Assembly (NCBI RefSeq): GCF_009296025.1
Contig: NZ_CP045178.1
Location: forward strand, 6,758,001 to 6,822,000
DNA from: Streptomyces tsukubensis
Lineage (GTDB): Bacteria > Actinomycetota > Actinomycetes > Streptomycetales > Streptomycetaceae
Direction of reading: 5' to 3'
Length of the DNA stretch: 64,000 nucleotides
Part shown: one piece after another, positions 26,055 through 34,680 of the stretch
Layout of the letters: every line of letters starts with the position of its first letter
Position numbering within the stretch: the stretch's first letter is position 1
Position numbers and translations under genes: made by a program
The notes under the pieces: model-generated
The model's input: the letters and a program-made list of their open reading frames with translations, nothing else
Told to the model about the DNA's origin: nothing
The model's database searches: none

Positions 26055-27327
26055 ATGGCACGGGGTACGGCCGATGGTGTGGCGCTCGGCAATCGTCGAA
26101 GAACCATGGGAGGCGGCGTGCGGAGATCGCTGCGGAGAGCGCTTCCCGCGCTCTCCGTCTTCGTCGCCGTCCGCGTTCTCGGTATCGCCGTTCTCTCCCT
26201 TGGTCGGCCTCCTCGGGAAAGAGCGCGCACCATCTCCTCTCGCAGCGGTGGGACTCGATCTGGTACGTCCGGGTGGCGGAGTCGGATACGACTTCACGGT
26301 CCACGCGCCGGACGGACGAGTCCTCTCGACATGGCGTTCTTTCCTCTGCTGCCCTGGCTGGAACAGGCGATCCTGGCTGAGTCCGCTGGGCCACGCCGAT
26401 GCCGGTCTCCTGGTGAGCGCCGTGTCGTCCGTCCTCGCGGCCTGGGCGATCTTCCTGATCGGGGAGCAGGTCGGCGGTCGCAGGGGGGGACCGTCCTCGT
26501 CGCACTCTGGGCTGTGCTGCCGGTCGCCATCGTGCAGTCCATGGCTTACAGCGAGTCGCTGTTCACCGCGGTCGCGGCGTGGGCGCTCGTCTGCGTACTG
26601 CGGGGACACTGGGTCACCGCGGGCGTCCTCGCGTCGCTGGCCGGGCTCACCGTCCGGTCGGTCTCGCGGTCGCTCTTGCCCTGTGGGCCGCCTGTGCTGT
26701 GCGCCTGACCGGACGTGAGGCCGAATCCGAACTCGGCCCCGGATCGAACCTGGACCCGACCGCGCATCCGGGCCCGACCGCGCATCCGGACCCGGACCGG
26801 GACCAGGTCCCCGAGCCGAGCGCGACCGCGCCACCCTCGCGCGCATGGCGGTCGGGGCCGTCGTCGCCCCCCTCGGCGCCGCCCTCTACATCCTGTGGGT
26901 CGGGGTGCGAGAAGGAAGCCTCTTCGGCTATCTCGACGTCCAGGGTGAATGGGGCAACGGCTTCGACGGAGGGATCGCGTTCTTCCGCTTCATCGGCGGT
27001 CTGCTCGCGGGGCCGTCGTTCGCCGCGGGTGTCGCGCTGATCCTCGGAGTGGCGCTCGCCGTATGGGCCTACGTGGCGGGCGTACGGCAGCGGCAGCCGC
27101 TTCCGCTGCTCGTCTACTGCGCCGTCGTCGCCGCCCTCGCGTTCCTCTCCTCCGGGTACTTCGGCTCCAAGCCGCGCCTGCTGATCCCGGCGTTCCCGCT
27201 GCTGATCCCTCTCGCGTTCTGGCTGGCCCGCCGGAGCACGCGGACACTGGCCGTCGTGCTGTCCGTGGTCGCGGCGGGCTCGGCTGTCTACGGCGCGTTC
27301 TGGCTGAACGGTTCGGGCCCTCCGTGA
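26055..27327 (+). pseudogene. Membrane glycosyl(mannosyl)transferase, multiple frameshifts
   Basis: A polytopic glycosyltransferase-like protein can be followed through at least six frame changes. It starts at ATG 26055 (VRRSLRRALPALSVFVAVRV), continues with QRWDSIWYVRVAE, GYDFTVHAPDGRVLS, DMAFFPLLPWLEQA, SPLGHADAGLLVSAV, VLVALWAVLPVAIVQSMAYS and RPVGLAVALALWAACAV, and ends with an intact 160-residue membrane segment (26845-27327). The product resembles PIG-V/GT39-type actinobacterial mannosyltransferases. Preserved codon-level similarity with many indels means either a recent pseudogene or a poorly resolved sequence. Short GT-rich repeats (25900-26045) precede it. Confidence 0.75.
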
Positions 27328-27391
27328 GCCGTCGGCGCCGTGAGTGCCGTGGGTGCCGTGTGCGGTAGGCGGCTCAGCGGGAGTACGCGGC

Positions 27392-28396
27392 TCAGAAGGG
27401 GTACCAGCGGACCGTCGGGTCCCCGTCGCGCAGGGACGCCACCCGGCGCTGGAATTCGGTGAGCGCCTTGGGGTTGGCCGGGGCGTGCTGGGCCACCCAC
27501 GCGCAGCTCGCCGTCTCGCGGGCGCCCCGCAGGACCTCGCAGCCCTCCCACTCGCGCACGTCCCAGCCGTAGCTCCGGGTGAAGGAGTCGTACGCCTCCG
27601 CGGGCAGGCCGTAGCGGTCCCTGGAGAGGGCCATGACCACCAGGTCGTGCTCGCGCAGGTCGGCGGAGAACGTCTCAAGGTCGGCGAGGACAGGACCCTC
27701 GGGCCCGACGAGGACGTTGCGCGGCAGCGCGTCGCCATGGATCGGCCCCGGCCGCAGCTCAGGTACGAGGGCGGCGGCCGCCGGTGCGAAACCGTCCCTG
27801 CGCTCGCGCAGGAAGTCGGCGTCGGCCGGGTCGATGGCGTCCCCCGCCAGCCGCAGCCAGCGCTCCACCCCGCTGAGCAGTTCCCTGCGGGGCAGCGCGG
27901 GGCGGGTTGCGGCGCCGGGCGGCGGCGCATCGGTGGTGGCCGTCTCGCCCGCCCCGGCCGCCGGGTGGGTAGCCCCGTCCGCCTCGGCCGACGGGTACGC
28001 CGTCAGGTCCGCCTCCGCCTGCCCGCCGCCGGACGCCTCGTGCGGCGGGGCGAAGACGGGCAGGGGCAGTGCGTGGACGAGGCGCAGCAGCCCCGCGAGG
28101 TCGGCCGGCTCAGGGGGGCGCGCCGCCTGCGGCAGCCTGTGCCAGACGGTCACCGGGTGCCCGTCCACGAGCTGCGGCTCCGACTGCGCGGAGCGCACCG
28201 CGGGTACGCCCGACTCCTCCAGCCAGTCGGCGATCCGCAGTGACAGCCGCGCCCGCTCCAGCAACTCGGGAGCGCGGCCCACCTTGACGACGAGGTCACC
28301 GGAGGCGAACACCGCGTTCTCGCCGAGCGCCATCAGCTCCGCGTCCCGCGAGTGCCCCGCAGCGGCCAGCACATCCCGTGCCCGCGCCTCATCCAT
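27392..28396 (-). CDS. APH-family phosphotransferase
   Basis: 334 residues. A kinase-like fold: N-lobe LGENAVFASGDLVVKVGR, then the catalytic loop PGPIHGDALPRNVLV (HGD..N) and the metal-binding VLADLETFS in place of DFG-type. Members phosphorylate aminoglycosides, choline, homoserine or similar; the substrate cannot be told. The middle (about residues 125-160) is an Ala/Thr/Pro-rich insertion. The start is set at ATG 28396 because GAGG lies 7 nt upstream; an in-frame ATG at 28408 is possible. The start region is duplicated (28382-28412). Confidence 0.8.
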   Translation of the reverse strand: MDEARARDVLAAAGHSRDAELMALGENAVFASGDLVVKVGRAPELLERARLSLRIADWLEESGVPAVRSAQSEPQLVDGHPVTVWHRLPQAARPPEPADLAGLLRLVHALPLPVFAPPHEASGGGQAEADLTAYPSAEADGATHPAAGAGETATTDAPPPGAATRPALPRRELLSGVERWLRLAGDAIDPADADFLRERRDGFAPAAAALVPELRPGPIHGDALPRNVLVGPEGPVLADLETFSADLREHDLVVMALSRDRYGLPAEAYDSFTRSYGWDVREWEGCEVLRGARETASCAWVAQHAPANPKALTEFQRRVASLRDGDPTVRWYPF

Positions 28397-28412
28397 GCCG
28401 CGCCTCATCCAT
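28382..28412 (-). repeat. Tandem duplication of the phosphotransferase start region
   Basis: ATGGATGAGGCGCGG (minus strand) occurs twice, 28398-28412 and 28382-28396, with a 16-bp period. The upstream copy is therefore out of frame with the downstream one. The first copy's GATGAGG now acts as the ribosome-binding site of the second. Confidence 0.9.
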
Positions 28413-28600
28413 CCCGCGTCTCCGGCTGTCCCCGGAGGCTGTTCCCGGACCCCACGCCTTCGGGGATCCCTTCCGTATCACCGCTCATTCTCCCATTCGC
28501 CCGGCTTCCGCAGGGAGGGAGGTGTGGGCCTGCGGGGCGCGGGTGTCCCGGCCGGACGGCTGCGCGCGGCCCCGGAGCCCGCTGTCAGCACTGAATCCAC

Positions 28601-28645
28601 TGTCAGAGCTGTCAGAGCTGTCAGAGCTGTCAGAGCTGTCAGAGT
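28601..28645 (+). repeat. 9-bp microsatellite, five copies
   Basis: TGTCAGAGC repeated five times (last copy ends in T), 22 bp upstream of the MarR operator region. No coding role; may vary in length between strains. Confidence 0.95.
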
Positions 28646-28666
28646 AGTCCGCGCCAACGCTTTGGT

Positions 28667-28710
28667 TGGTTGGCGCATGCAACCATGGCGATATGTTGTA
28701 AACTGCAACA
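28667..28710. promoter_or_regulatory. Twin operators of the MarR gene
   Basis: Two inverted repeats with the same geometry: TGGTTG-N7-CAACCA (28667-28685) and TGTTG-N7-CAACA (28694-28710). Centres are 26 bp apart, and both lie 38-80 bp upstream of the MarR start. Typical of autoregulation by a MarR dimer. Confidence 0.7.
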
Positions 28711-28747
28711 ACTGCCGGGAGGGCGGGAAGGACGGAAGGGCGCATTC

Positions 28748-29215
28748 GTGGCCACAGACCGAGACGAGGCGCTGGAGACCATCCAGCGCGAGATGACCGC
28801 CTTCGCCCGGCGTGCCCGCGCCTTGGCGGCCCATATGCATCCGGAGCTGTCCTTCGTCTCGTTCACCCTGCTCAGCCATCTCGAACACCAGCCGGGCAGC
28901 AGGGCCACCGATCTCGCGGCACACTACATGCTCGACAAGTCGACCATCAGCAGGCAGGTCTCGGTCCTGGAGAAGGCCGGCCTGGTCGAGCGCACGACGG
29001 ACACCGTCGACGGCCGCGTGTACGTCCTGCACCTCACGGACCACGGCGCCGAGATACTCGCCGAAGTCAACGACCACCGCAGGCTGGTGTTCAGGGAACG
29101 TCTCGCCGGCTGGGAGGCGGACGACCTCGCCCGGTTCGCCGCCTATCTGCGCGGCTACAACGAGGGTTCCTCCGGCACGGTCCCGTCCGACGGCGAGCAG
29201 CTCGCCGAGGAGTGA
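28748..29215 (+). CDS. MarR family transcriptional regulator
   Basis: 155 residues. A winged helix is clear: SRATDLAAHYMLDKSTISRQ (recognition helix) followed by the wing TTDTVDGRVYVLHLTDHG. Flanking helices form the dimer interface. MarR proteins usually repress efflux or stress genes and respond to phenolic or oxidising ligands. The start is GTG 28748 (VATDRDEALE), the first codon before homology; GGAAGG is 8-13 nt upstream. The twin TTG/CAA palindromes directly upstream suggest it represses itself. No obvious structural target is next to it; the following genes (truncated DUF1697, NTF2-like) begin 166 bp later. Confidence 0.92.
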   Translation: MATDRDEALETIQREMTAFARRARALAAHMHPELSFVSFTLLSHLEHQPGSRATDLAAHYMLDKSTISRQVSVLEKAGLVERTTDTVDGRVYVLHLTDHGAEILAEVNDHRRLVFRERLAGWEADDLARFAAYLRGYNEGSSGTVPSDGEQLAEE

Positions 29216-29381
29216 GCCCCGCGGCGAGCTTTTCGCCGTCCATCTGTGGATCGCTCGGTCCGAGCAGGTGAGGCTCGTCCGGTACGTGGCCGCGGCGACC
29301 GGGGCGAAGACGGCGGCGGCCGCCCGAGTGGCGTACGGACGACATGGGCCCGATGGGCAGGGGCCGTTCTAGGGTGTGCGG

Positions 29382-29588
29382 ATGACGACGACCTACGCCG
29401 CGTTGCTGCGCGGAATCAATGTGGGCGGCAAGAACACGGTCCCCATGGCGGAGCTGCGGGCGCTCTTCGGTGAGCTGGGCTTCGACGGCGTACGCACCCA
29501 TCTCAACAGCGGAAACGCGGTGTTCACCGCCGAGGCGGAAGCGAAGGCGGGCGCGGACGGCAAGCTGCTGGAGATGACCGATGGCTGA
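29382..29588 (+). pseudogene. Truncated DUF1697 protein
   Basis: 68 residues: [33 protein letters not shown] is an excellent DUF1697 N-terminus. The family is about 180 residues, and here the frame ends after KLLEMTDG. The remaining two thirds are absent. The last codons overlap the start of the next gene by 8 bp, so a deletion probably joined the remnant to it. It may still be translated and couple to that gene. Confidence 0.7.
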
Positions 29589-30105
29589 GCAGACGCCCGG
29601 TGCCCGGGAAGCCCCGCCGTCTCTCAACCCGGGTGGCGCGGCGGCCCCTGAAGTGACCGTACCCGCCGCCGACGCGCCCCACCCGGACGCGCTCCACCTG
29701 GACCGCCCCCACCCGGACGCGGCCGATCCCGACATCGCCGAGGTCATCGCGGGCGAGCTGCGGCTCCTGCGTCCCGAGGTCCGGTGCGTGCCCGAGTTGT
29801 TCGCGGCTCTGCTGCACCCGGAGTTCAGAGAGATCGGGGCCTCCGGCCGGATCTGGGACCGAGCCGCCGTCGTCTTCGAACTCGGGCCCGAGGCGTCGCC
29901 CGACGACCCCGCTGCGACCGCGTCAGGACTGCGGGCCGTCCGGATCGGGGACGATCTCATCCAGCTCCGGTTCGACACCGACAACAACGGCCGCCGGGCG
30001 CACCGGAGTTCGCTGTGGCGCAGGACCGGGGGCCGGTGGCTCCTCTGGTTCCATCAGGGCACGCTCTTCACTGACAGCACCGGGGGCGAACGCCCCGCAC
30101 CGTGA
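29581..30105 (+). CDS. NTF2/SnoaL-like (DUF4440-type) protein
   Basis: 174 residues. A Pro/Ala/Asp-rich N-terminal tail of about 50 residues precedes an NTF2-like cone fold: [38 protein letters not shown], then [20 protein letters not shown]. The pattern matches DUF4440 proteins. NTF2-like folds host diverse enzymes and binding proteins; the role is unknown. Start ATG 29581 overlaps the end of the truncated DUF1697 frame by 8 bp; without that remnant it would have no good ribosome-binding site, so translational coupling is likely. Confidence 0.8.
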   Translation: MAEQTPGAREAPPSLNPGGAAAPEVTVPAADAPHPDALHLDRPHPDAADPDIAEVIAGELRLLRPEVRCVPELFAALLHPEFREIGASGRIWDRAAVVFELGPEASPDDPAATASGLRAVRIGDDLIQLRFDTDNNGRRAHRSSLWRRTGGRWLLWFHQGTLFTDSTGGERPAP

Positions 30106-30288
30106 GGCGGGGGCCCGCCGACCGCCCGTACGCGTTCCCGCACGTGCTGAGCCGGACCCATGGCCATCTGCCCCACCTGCGCGAAGCCCGCGGAGCCGCG
30201 ACACATGCCCCCACCACCTATGCTTGCCCCGCGCGGCCACGTGGGACATCCGGACGTTCCGGCCGGCGGTCTCGCGGAGGGAGTCACA

Positions 30289-31302
30289 GTGCGGTACGTC
30301 ATCATCGGTGCGGGTGCGGTCGGCGCGACCATGGGCGGGAGGCTCGCCCAGTCGGGCCGCGAGGTGGTGCTCGTCGCCAGAGGCGGCCACTACGAAGCGC
30401 TGCGTGACCGGGGGCTGCGGCTGACCACCCCCGACGGTGAACACGTCCACCGGCTGCCGGTCGTCCAGGCACCGGCGGAACTCGGTGAACTGCGCCCCGA
30501 CGACGTGCTGGTCCTCGGTGTGAAGACCCAGGACTGCGTCGCCGCCCTCGACACCTGGAGCGTCGTACCGGTCGCGGGCGGTGGCACGGCCGGCGAGCGG
30601 CTGCCCCTTCTCTGCGCCCAGAACGGCGTCGAGAGCGAACGTCTCGCCCTGCGCCGCTTCCGGTACGTCGTGGGCGTCTGCGTCTGGCTGCCCGCCACGC
30701 ATCTCGCCCCCGGCGAGGTCTCCGCCGTCTGCGCCCCGTACTCGGGGATGCTGCACCTCGGCCGTTACCCCGTGGGCGCGGCCGACATGTCGGGCGTCCT
30801 GCGCTCCATCGCCTCGGACCTGGAGGGATCGCACTTCCTCGCGCCGGTCGTGGACGACGTGATGCGCTGGAAGTACGGCAAACTCCTCGCCAACGTCGGC
30901 AACGCCGTCGAGGCGGTCACCGGCCCCATGGAGCCCGGCAACCCTCTGCTCGACCTGGCCAAGGAGGAGGCGGTGCGTGTCTACGCCGCCGCCGGGATCG
31001 ACGCGGTGGGCGAGACCGAGCAGAAGGAGGCGAGGGCCGACCACCTCGTACCACGCGAACTGCCGGGGCTCCCGCGTGGCGGCGGATCCTCCTGGCAGAG
31101 CCTGACCCGAGGTACGGGCACCATCGAGGCCGACTACCTCAACGGTGAGATCGTCCTGCTCGGCCGTCTGCACGGCGTGCCCGTCCCCGCCAACGAGACA
31201 CTCCAGCGCCTCGCCGACGAGTTCGCCCGCGACCGCCGCGCCCCCGGCTCACTGGACGCCGGGGACGTCCTCGCCCTGGTCGAGAAGGCGACGACTGCCT
31301 GA
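30289..31302 (+). CDS. Ketopantoate reductase (PanE/ApbA) family protein
   Basis: 337 residues. N-terminal Rossmann motif VIIGAGAVGATMGGRLAQSG binds NADP. The C-terminal domain has KYGKLLANVGNAVEA (catalytic Lys region of PanE) and ETEQKEARADHLVPRELPG. PanE reduces ketopantoate to pantoate in coenzyme A synthesis, but several paralogues in Streptomyces act on other 2-oxoacids, so the precise substrate is open. The start is GTG 30289 with GGAGGGAG just upstream. The stop codon lies within a repeated 16-mer (31293-31363). Confidence 0.88.
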   Translation: MRYVIIGAGAVGATMGGRLAQSGREVVLVARGGHYEALRDRGLRLTTPDGEHVHRLPVVQAPAELGELRPDDVLVLGVKTQDCVAALDTWSVVPVAGGGTAGERLPLLCAQNGVESERLALRRFRYVVGVCVWLPATHLAPGEVSAVCAPYSGMLHLGRYPVGAADMSGVLRSIASDLEGSHFLAPVVDDVMRWKYGKLLANVGNAVEAVTGPMEPGNPLLDLAKEEAVRVYAAAGIDAVGETEQKEARADHLVPRELPGLPRGGGSSWQSLTRGTGTIEADYLNGEIVLLGRLHGVPVPANETLQRLADEFARDRRAPGSLDAGDVLALVEKATTA

Positions 31303-31363
31303 ACGCGGGCTCCGAACGCACGCCTCAACACAGACTGCTTCAACACGGACTGCCTGAACGCGG
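31293..31363 (+). repeat. Repeated gene end after the ketopantoate-reductase gene
   Basis: GACTGCCTGAACGCGG, which contains the stop codon (31300-31302), occurs at 31293-31308 and again perfectly at 31348-31363. A diverged copy, GACTGCTTCAACACGG, sits at 31333-31348. An ACGCCTCAA motif is also repeated. Confidence 0.85.
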
Positions 31364-31377
31364 TGCGCGGACACGCC

Positions 31378-31890
31378 TCAACCCCCACGCACCGAGGTGA
31401 GCAGGCACGTCGTGTGGCCGTCGTCCGCGGTGATCTGTTTGACGTCGACGTAGCCGAGCCCCCTCAGCAGCGCGAGGGAGGCCGCGTTCTCCGCGTGGAC
31501 CGTGGCGTGCACCTCGCTCAGGCCCAGCTCGCCGTGGCCGTACTCCGTCAGCGCCTTGGCCACCTCGGTGCCGAACCCGTGACGCTGGTGGCGCGGGTCC
31601 AGGCCGTAGATGATCTCGTGACCGTCCAGCCAGCTCTCGGGCGACGGTTTGATCTCCGCGTGGCCCACATAGATCCCGTCGCGCCGCACCGCCCACACGG
31701 GGAAGCGTTCCTCCGCGTAGACCAGGCTGAAGATCCGGCCGAAGACCGCACGGTCCTCCGCCTCGGGGCGCATGCCGTCGCCGAACCACCTGCCGAAGGC
31801 GGCGGTCTGGAAGAGGGCCACGAAGTCGGCCTCGTCCGCCAGGCGGTAGGGGGTCATCCTCAGACGTTCCGTACGCAGCTCTGGAGTCAC
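31378..31890 (-). CDS. GNAT N-acetyltransferase (RimJ/RimL-like)
   Basis: 170 residues. LRTERLRMTPYRLADEADF is the usual RimJ/RimL N-terminus. YGLDPRHQRHGFGTEVAKAL is the acetyl-CoA P-loop, and VHAENAASLALLRGLGYVDV is motif B. It probably acetylates an amine (protein N-terminus or small molecule). The start is the GTG at 31890; no Shine-Dalgarno is evident and TACTAA lies a short way upstream, so it may be leaderless. Separate from the sulfur operon that ends 59 bp away on the same strand. Confidence 0.88.
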   Translation of the reverse strand: MTPELRTERLRMTPYRLADEADFVALFQTAAFGRWFGDGMRPEAEDRAVFGRIFSLVYAEERFPVWAVRRDGIYVGHAEIKPSPESWLDGHEIIYGLDPRHQRHGFGTEVAKALTEYGHGELGLSEVHATVHAENAASLALLRGLGYVDVKQITADDGHTTCLLTSVRGG

Positions 31891-31949
31891 CCGAAAACTT
31901 TAGTACGTCTGTTCCATGAGCGAACCCCCGCGTAGGAGGTCCCAAGGCG

Positions 31950-32729
31950 TCAGGCACCCAGCATGGCCAGATCTCGCGCGTGGCTGCCCGCTCCGCGCGC
32001 GGCGGCGTCGTAACGCGCCATCAGCAGCCGTGCCACCTCGGGCGCGGGGCCGAGCACCTCGGCCAGGACGTCCGCGCCGCCCTCGTACGCCCCCCGCGCG
32101 ATACGGTCGGGCAGGAAACCGGGGGCGAGTACGTACGGCGCGACGGCGACCCGCTCGCAGCCGGCCGCGCGCAGTTCCCGTACCGCGTCCTCGGTCCTGG
32201 GCAGGGAAGCGGAGGCGAACGCGGGCCGCACGGCGCACCAACCGGTGAGCCGCCACTCCCGTGCGATATCAGCGATCACCGCGCCCGCCTCCGGGTCTGT
32301 GGAGCCCGCCGAGGCCAGCACGACCCCGGTCGAGCGCTTGTCGCCTGGGGTCAGCCCGGCCTCGTACAGCCGCCGCTCCAGCGCCCTCGTCAGCAGCGGC
32401 GAGGGACCGAGCACGTCGGCCTGGGTGACCCGCAGCGAAGGCAGCCGCACCGCCGCCGCCCGCAGCACGGCCGGGATGTCCGACTTCGCGTGGAAGGCGC
32501 GTGTCAGCAGCAGCGGCAGCGCCACCGCCTCCCGCACCCCCTCGTCCGCGAGGCGGTCCAGCACCCGGTCCACCGACGGGGTGTCGAAGTCCAGGAAGGC
32601 GGTCTCCACCCGCGACTCGGGACGGAGCGCCCGCACCCGTGCCACCAGGGCGCGCACCGTCCTGGCATGGCGCGGATCGCGGCTGCCGTGGGCGACGACG
32701 AGGAGGACGGGGCGGGGGCAGGGGTACAT
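31950..32729 (-). CDS. Sirohydrochlorin chelatase (CbiX/SirB family)
   Basis: 259 residues, two CbiX-like halves. LLVVAHGSRDPRH near the N-terminus carries the metal-ligand His, and LPLLLTRAFHAKSDIP the second. The C-terminal half retains VAPYVLAPGFLPDRIA. It inserts Fe2+ (or Co2+) into sirohydrochlorin. Its place at the end of the sulfur-assimilation cluster fits supply of siroheme to the CysI sulfite reductase. The start ATG 32729 has GGAGCTG upstream and lies 5 bp past the permease stop, so it is co-transcribed with the transporter. Confidence 0.9.
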   Translation of the reverse strand: MYPCPRPVLLVVAHGSRDPRHARTVRALVARVRALRPESRVETAFLDFDTPSVDRVLDRLADEGVREAVALPLLLTRAFHAKSDIPAVLRAAAVRLPSLRVTQADVLGPSPLLTRALERRLYEAGLTPGDKRSTGVVLASAGSTDPEAGAVIADIAREWRLTGWCAVRPAFASASLPRTEDAVRELRAAGCERVAVAPYVLAPGFLPDRIARGAYEGGADVLAEVLGPAPEVARLLMARYDAAARGAGSHARDLAMLGA

Positions 32730-32734
32730 CCGTA

Positions 32735-33790
32735 TCAGCTCCTCACAAGCAGACCGCGACTGCGCAGCGTACGCCGCTCCAGCGGGCTGAAGATGAGCAG
32801 GTCGATGGCGACGCCCACGATGAGGATGAGCAGAATCGCGAGGAACACCATGGACATACTGCTCGCCGTGCGGCCGTTCTCCAGCAACTGGCCGAGACCC
32901 ACCCCGAGATCGGGGGAGGAGGCGATGATCTCCGCGGCCATCAGCGACCGCCACGAGAACGCCCAGCCCTGCTTCAGCCCCGCCAGATAGCCGGGGAGAG
33001 CGGCGGGCATCACGATGTGCCAGGTGCCGCGCAACCCCGTCGCGCCGAGGGTGCGCCCCGCCCGCAGATAGAGCGGCGGCACCTGGTCGACGCCGGAGAC
33101 CAGCCCGTTGGCGATGGACGGTACGGCGCCGAGCAGGATCACCGCATACATCATCGAGCTGTTCAGCCCGAGCCAGAGCACCGCGGGCGGTACCCACGCC
33201 ACCGAGGGCAGCGACTGGAGCCCGGAGAGGATCGGCCCGATCGCCGCCCGTACGAACCGCACCCGCGACACGAGCAGCCCGAGCGGGGTGCCGATGACCA
33301 GGGCCAGGACGAAGCCGAGCAGGCCACGCGAGACGCTGGTCCAGATGTAGCCGAGCAGGGTGCCCTGCTCCCAGGCGTCGGTGACCTCGCCCCAGACGGC
33401 GGAGGGCGAGGGCAGCTTGTACGAGTCGGTGACCTCCGCCCACACCAGGATCTGCCAGACGACGAGGACCAGCACGACGGAGACGACCGGCGGAAGGACC
33501 TTGCGCAGCAGCGTCTCGCGCAGGGGCGGCCTGACCGGGCCGCCGCTCTCCAGCGCGTCGAGACCCGCGAGGTCCTGCCGCTCGCCGGAGTCGGTGGGGG
33601 CGCCGGAGTCGGCGGGGTCGGTGGGGGCGCCGGAGTCGGTCGGGTCGCCCGAGACGGTGGGGTCGCCCGATTCGATGGGAGCGCCCGAGGCCTCAGGTCC
33701 GCCCGATTCGGCGGGGTCGCCCGGGACGGCCCCGGTACCTGGCGGGCTGTCGTGCGGCTCTGCCGCGTCCTTGGTCTCAGCGCTGGCCAT
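32735..33790 (-). CDS. ABC transporter permease (SsuC-like)
   Basis: 351 residues. The first about 75 are an acidic, repetitive tail (SGAPTDSGDP-like units). About six membrane helices follow, from VVSVVLVLVVWQILV to FLAILLILIVGVAIDLLIF. The EAA-loop motif GATGLRGTWHIVMPAALPGY docks the ATPase. This is the permease class for sulfonates, nitrate or taurine. Inside the sulfur cluster, sulfonate or sulfate ester uptake is the best guess. The start ATG 33790 lies within the ATPase gene (14-bp overlap), so translation is coupled. The acidic repeat is unusual for this family. Confidence 0.88.
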   Translation of the reverse strand: MASAETKDAAEPHDSPPGTGAVPGDPAESGGPEASGAPIESGDPTVSGDPTDSGAPTDPADSGAPTDSGERQDLAGLDALESGGPVRPPLRETLLRKVLPPVVSVVLVLVVWQILVWAEVTDSYKLPSPSAVWGEVTDAWEQGTLLGYIWTSVSRGLLGFVLALVIGTPLGLLVSRVRFVRAAIGPILSGLQSLPSVAWVPPAVLWLGLNSSMMYAVILLGAVPSIANGLVSGVDQVPPLYLRAGRTLGATGLRGTWHIVMPAALPGYLAGLKQGWAFSWRSLMAAEIIASSPDLGVGLGQLLENGRTASSMSMVFLAILLILIVGVAIDLLIFSPLERRTLRSRGLLVRS

Positions 33791-34568
33791 GGCGGCGGAT
33801 CTCCCCACGCAGTTGTTCTGTGATCTCCACGGACAGTTCCGCCACGGCGGAGTCCTCGATACGGCGGGGCTGCGGAATGTCGACCGTCCACTCCCTGGCC
33901 ACCCGGCCGGGGCGCGACGACAGCAGGACGACCCGCTCGGCGAGGCGCACCGCCTCACGCACGTTGTGGGTGACGAAGAGAACGGAGAGCCGCGTCTCCC
34001 GCCACACCCGGGTCAGCTCGTCGTGGAGCACGTCCCTGGTGATGGCGTCCAGCGCCGCGAACGGCTCGTCCATCAGCAGCAGTTGGCTGTCCTGCGCCAG
34101 CGCGCGGGCCAGCGCCACCCGCTGCCGCATACCGCCGGACAGCTCGTGCACGCGCTTGCCGTACGCGCCGGAGAGCCGCACCAGGTCGAGCAGTTCCTCG
34201 GCGCGGTCCCCCCGCTCCTGACGCGGTACGCCCCGCAGCCGCAGGGCGAGTTCGATGTTCTTGCCCGCGGTCAGCCACGGGAAGAGGGCGTGCTCCTGGA
34301 ACATCAGGGCAGGTCGACCGCCCGGAGTCTCGATGGTCCCCTCCGAGGGGCTGTCGAGCCCGGCGACCAGGTTGAGCAGCGTCGACTTCCCGCACCCGGA
34401 CGCTCCGAGCAGGGTGACGAACTCGCCGGGAGCGACGTCGAGGGTGATGTCGTCCAGCACGAGCTGCTGCCCCGAGGGGCCGGGGAACGACTTCGAGACA
34501 TGCCCGATACGTGCGGCATGGGTCGCGGGCGCGCTCTTCTCGGCGGCCTTGGCGAAAGTGGTGGCCAT
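33777..34568 (-). CDS. ABC transporter ATP-binding protein (SsuB-like)
   Basis: 263 residues. Walker A GASGCGKST, Q-loop MFQEHALFPW, signature LSGGMRQRVALARAL, Walker B LLLMDEPFAALD and the switch His in FVTHNVREAV are all present. It powers the adjacent permease. The start ATG 34568 has AGGAGG upstream at good spacing. It belongs to the nitrate/sulfonate/taurine class. Partner genes are the lipoprotein upstream (gap 112 bp) and the permease (overlap 14 bp). Confidence 0.93.
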   Translation of the reverse strand: MATTFAKAAEKSAPATHAARIGHVSKSFPGPSGQQLVLDDITLDVAPGEFVTLLGASGCGKSTLLNLVAGLDSPSEGTIETPGGRPALMFQEHALFPWLTAGKNIELALRLRGVPRQERGDRAEELLDLVRLSGAYGKRVHELSGGMRQRVALARALAQDSQLLLMDEPFAALDAITRDVLHDELTRVWRETRLSVLFVTHNVREAVRLAERVVLLSSRPGRVAREWTVDIPQPRRIEDSAVAELSVEITEQLRGEIRRHGQR

Positions 34569-34680
34569 GGTCGTCACCTCCTGGGTCGGGGGACGGACGG
34601 TCGATGGGTCGGACGGGCGAGGTACGGGCCGTGCGGCGCCCACCGGGAGGGCGCGGCGCCGCACGGGCCCACAGGTACGG

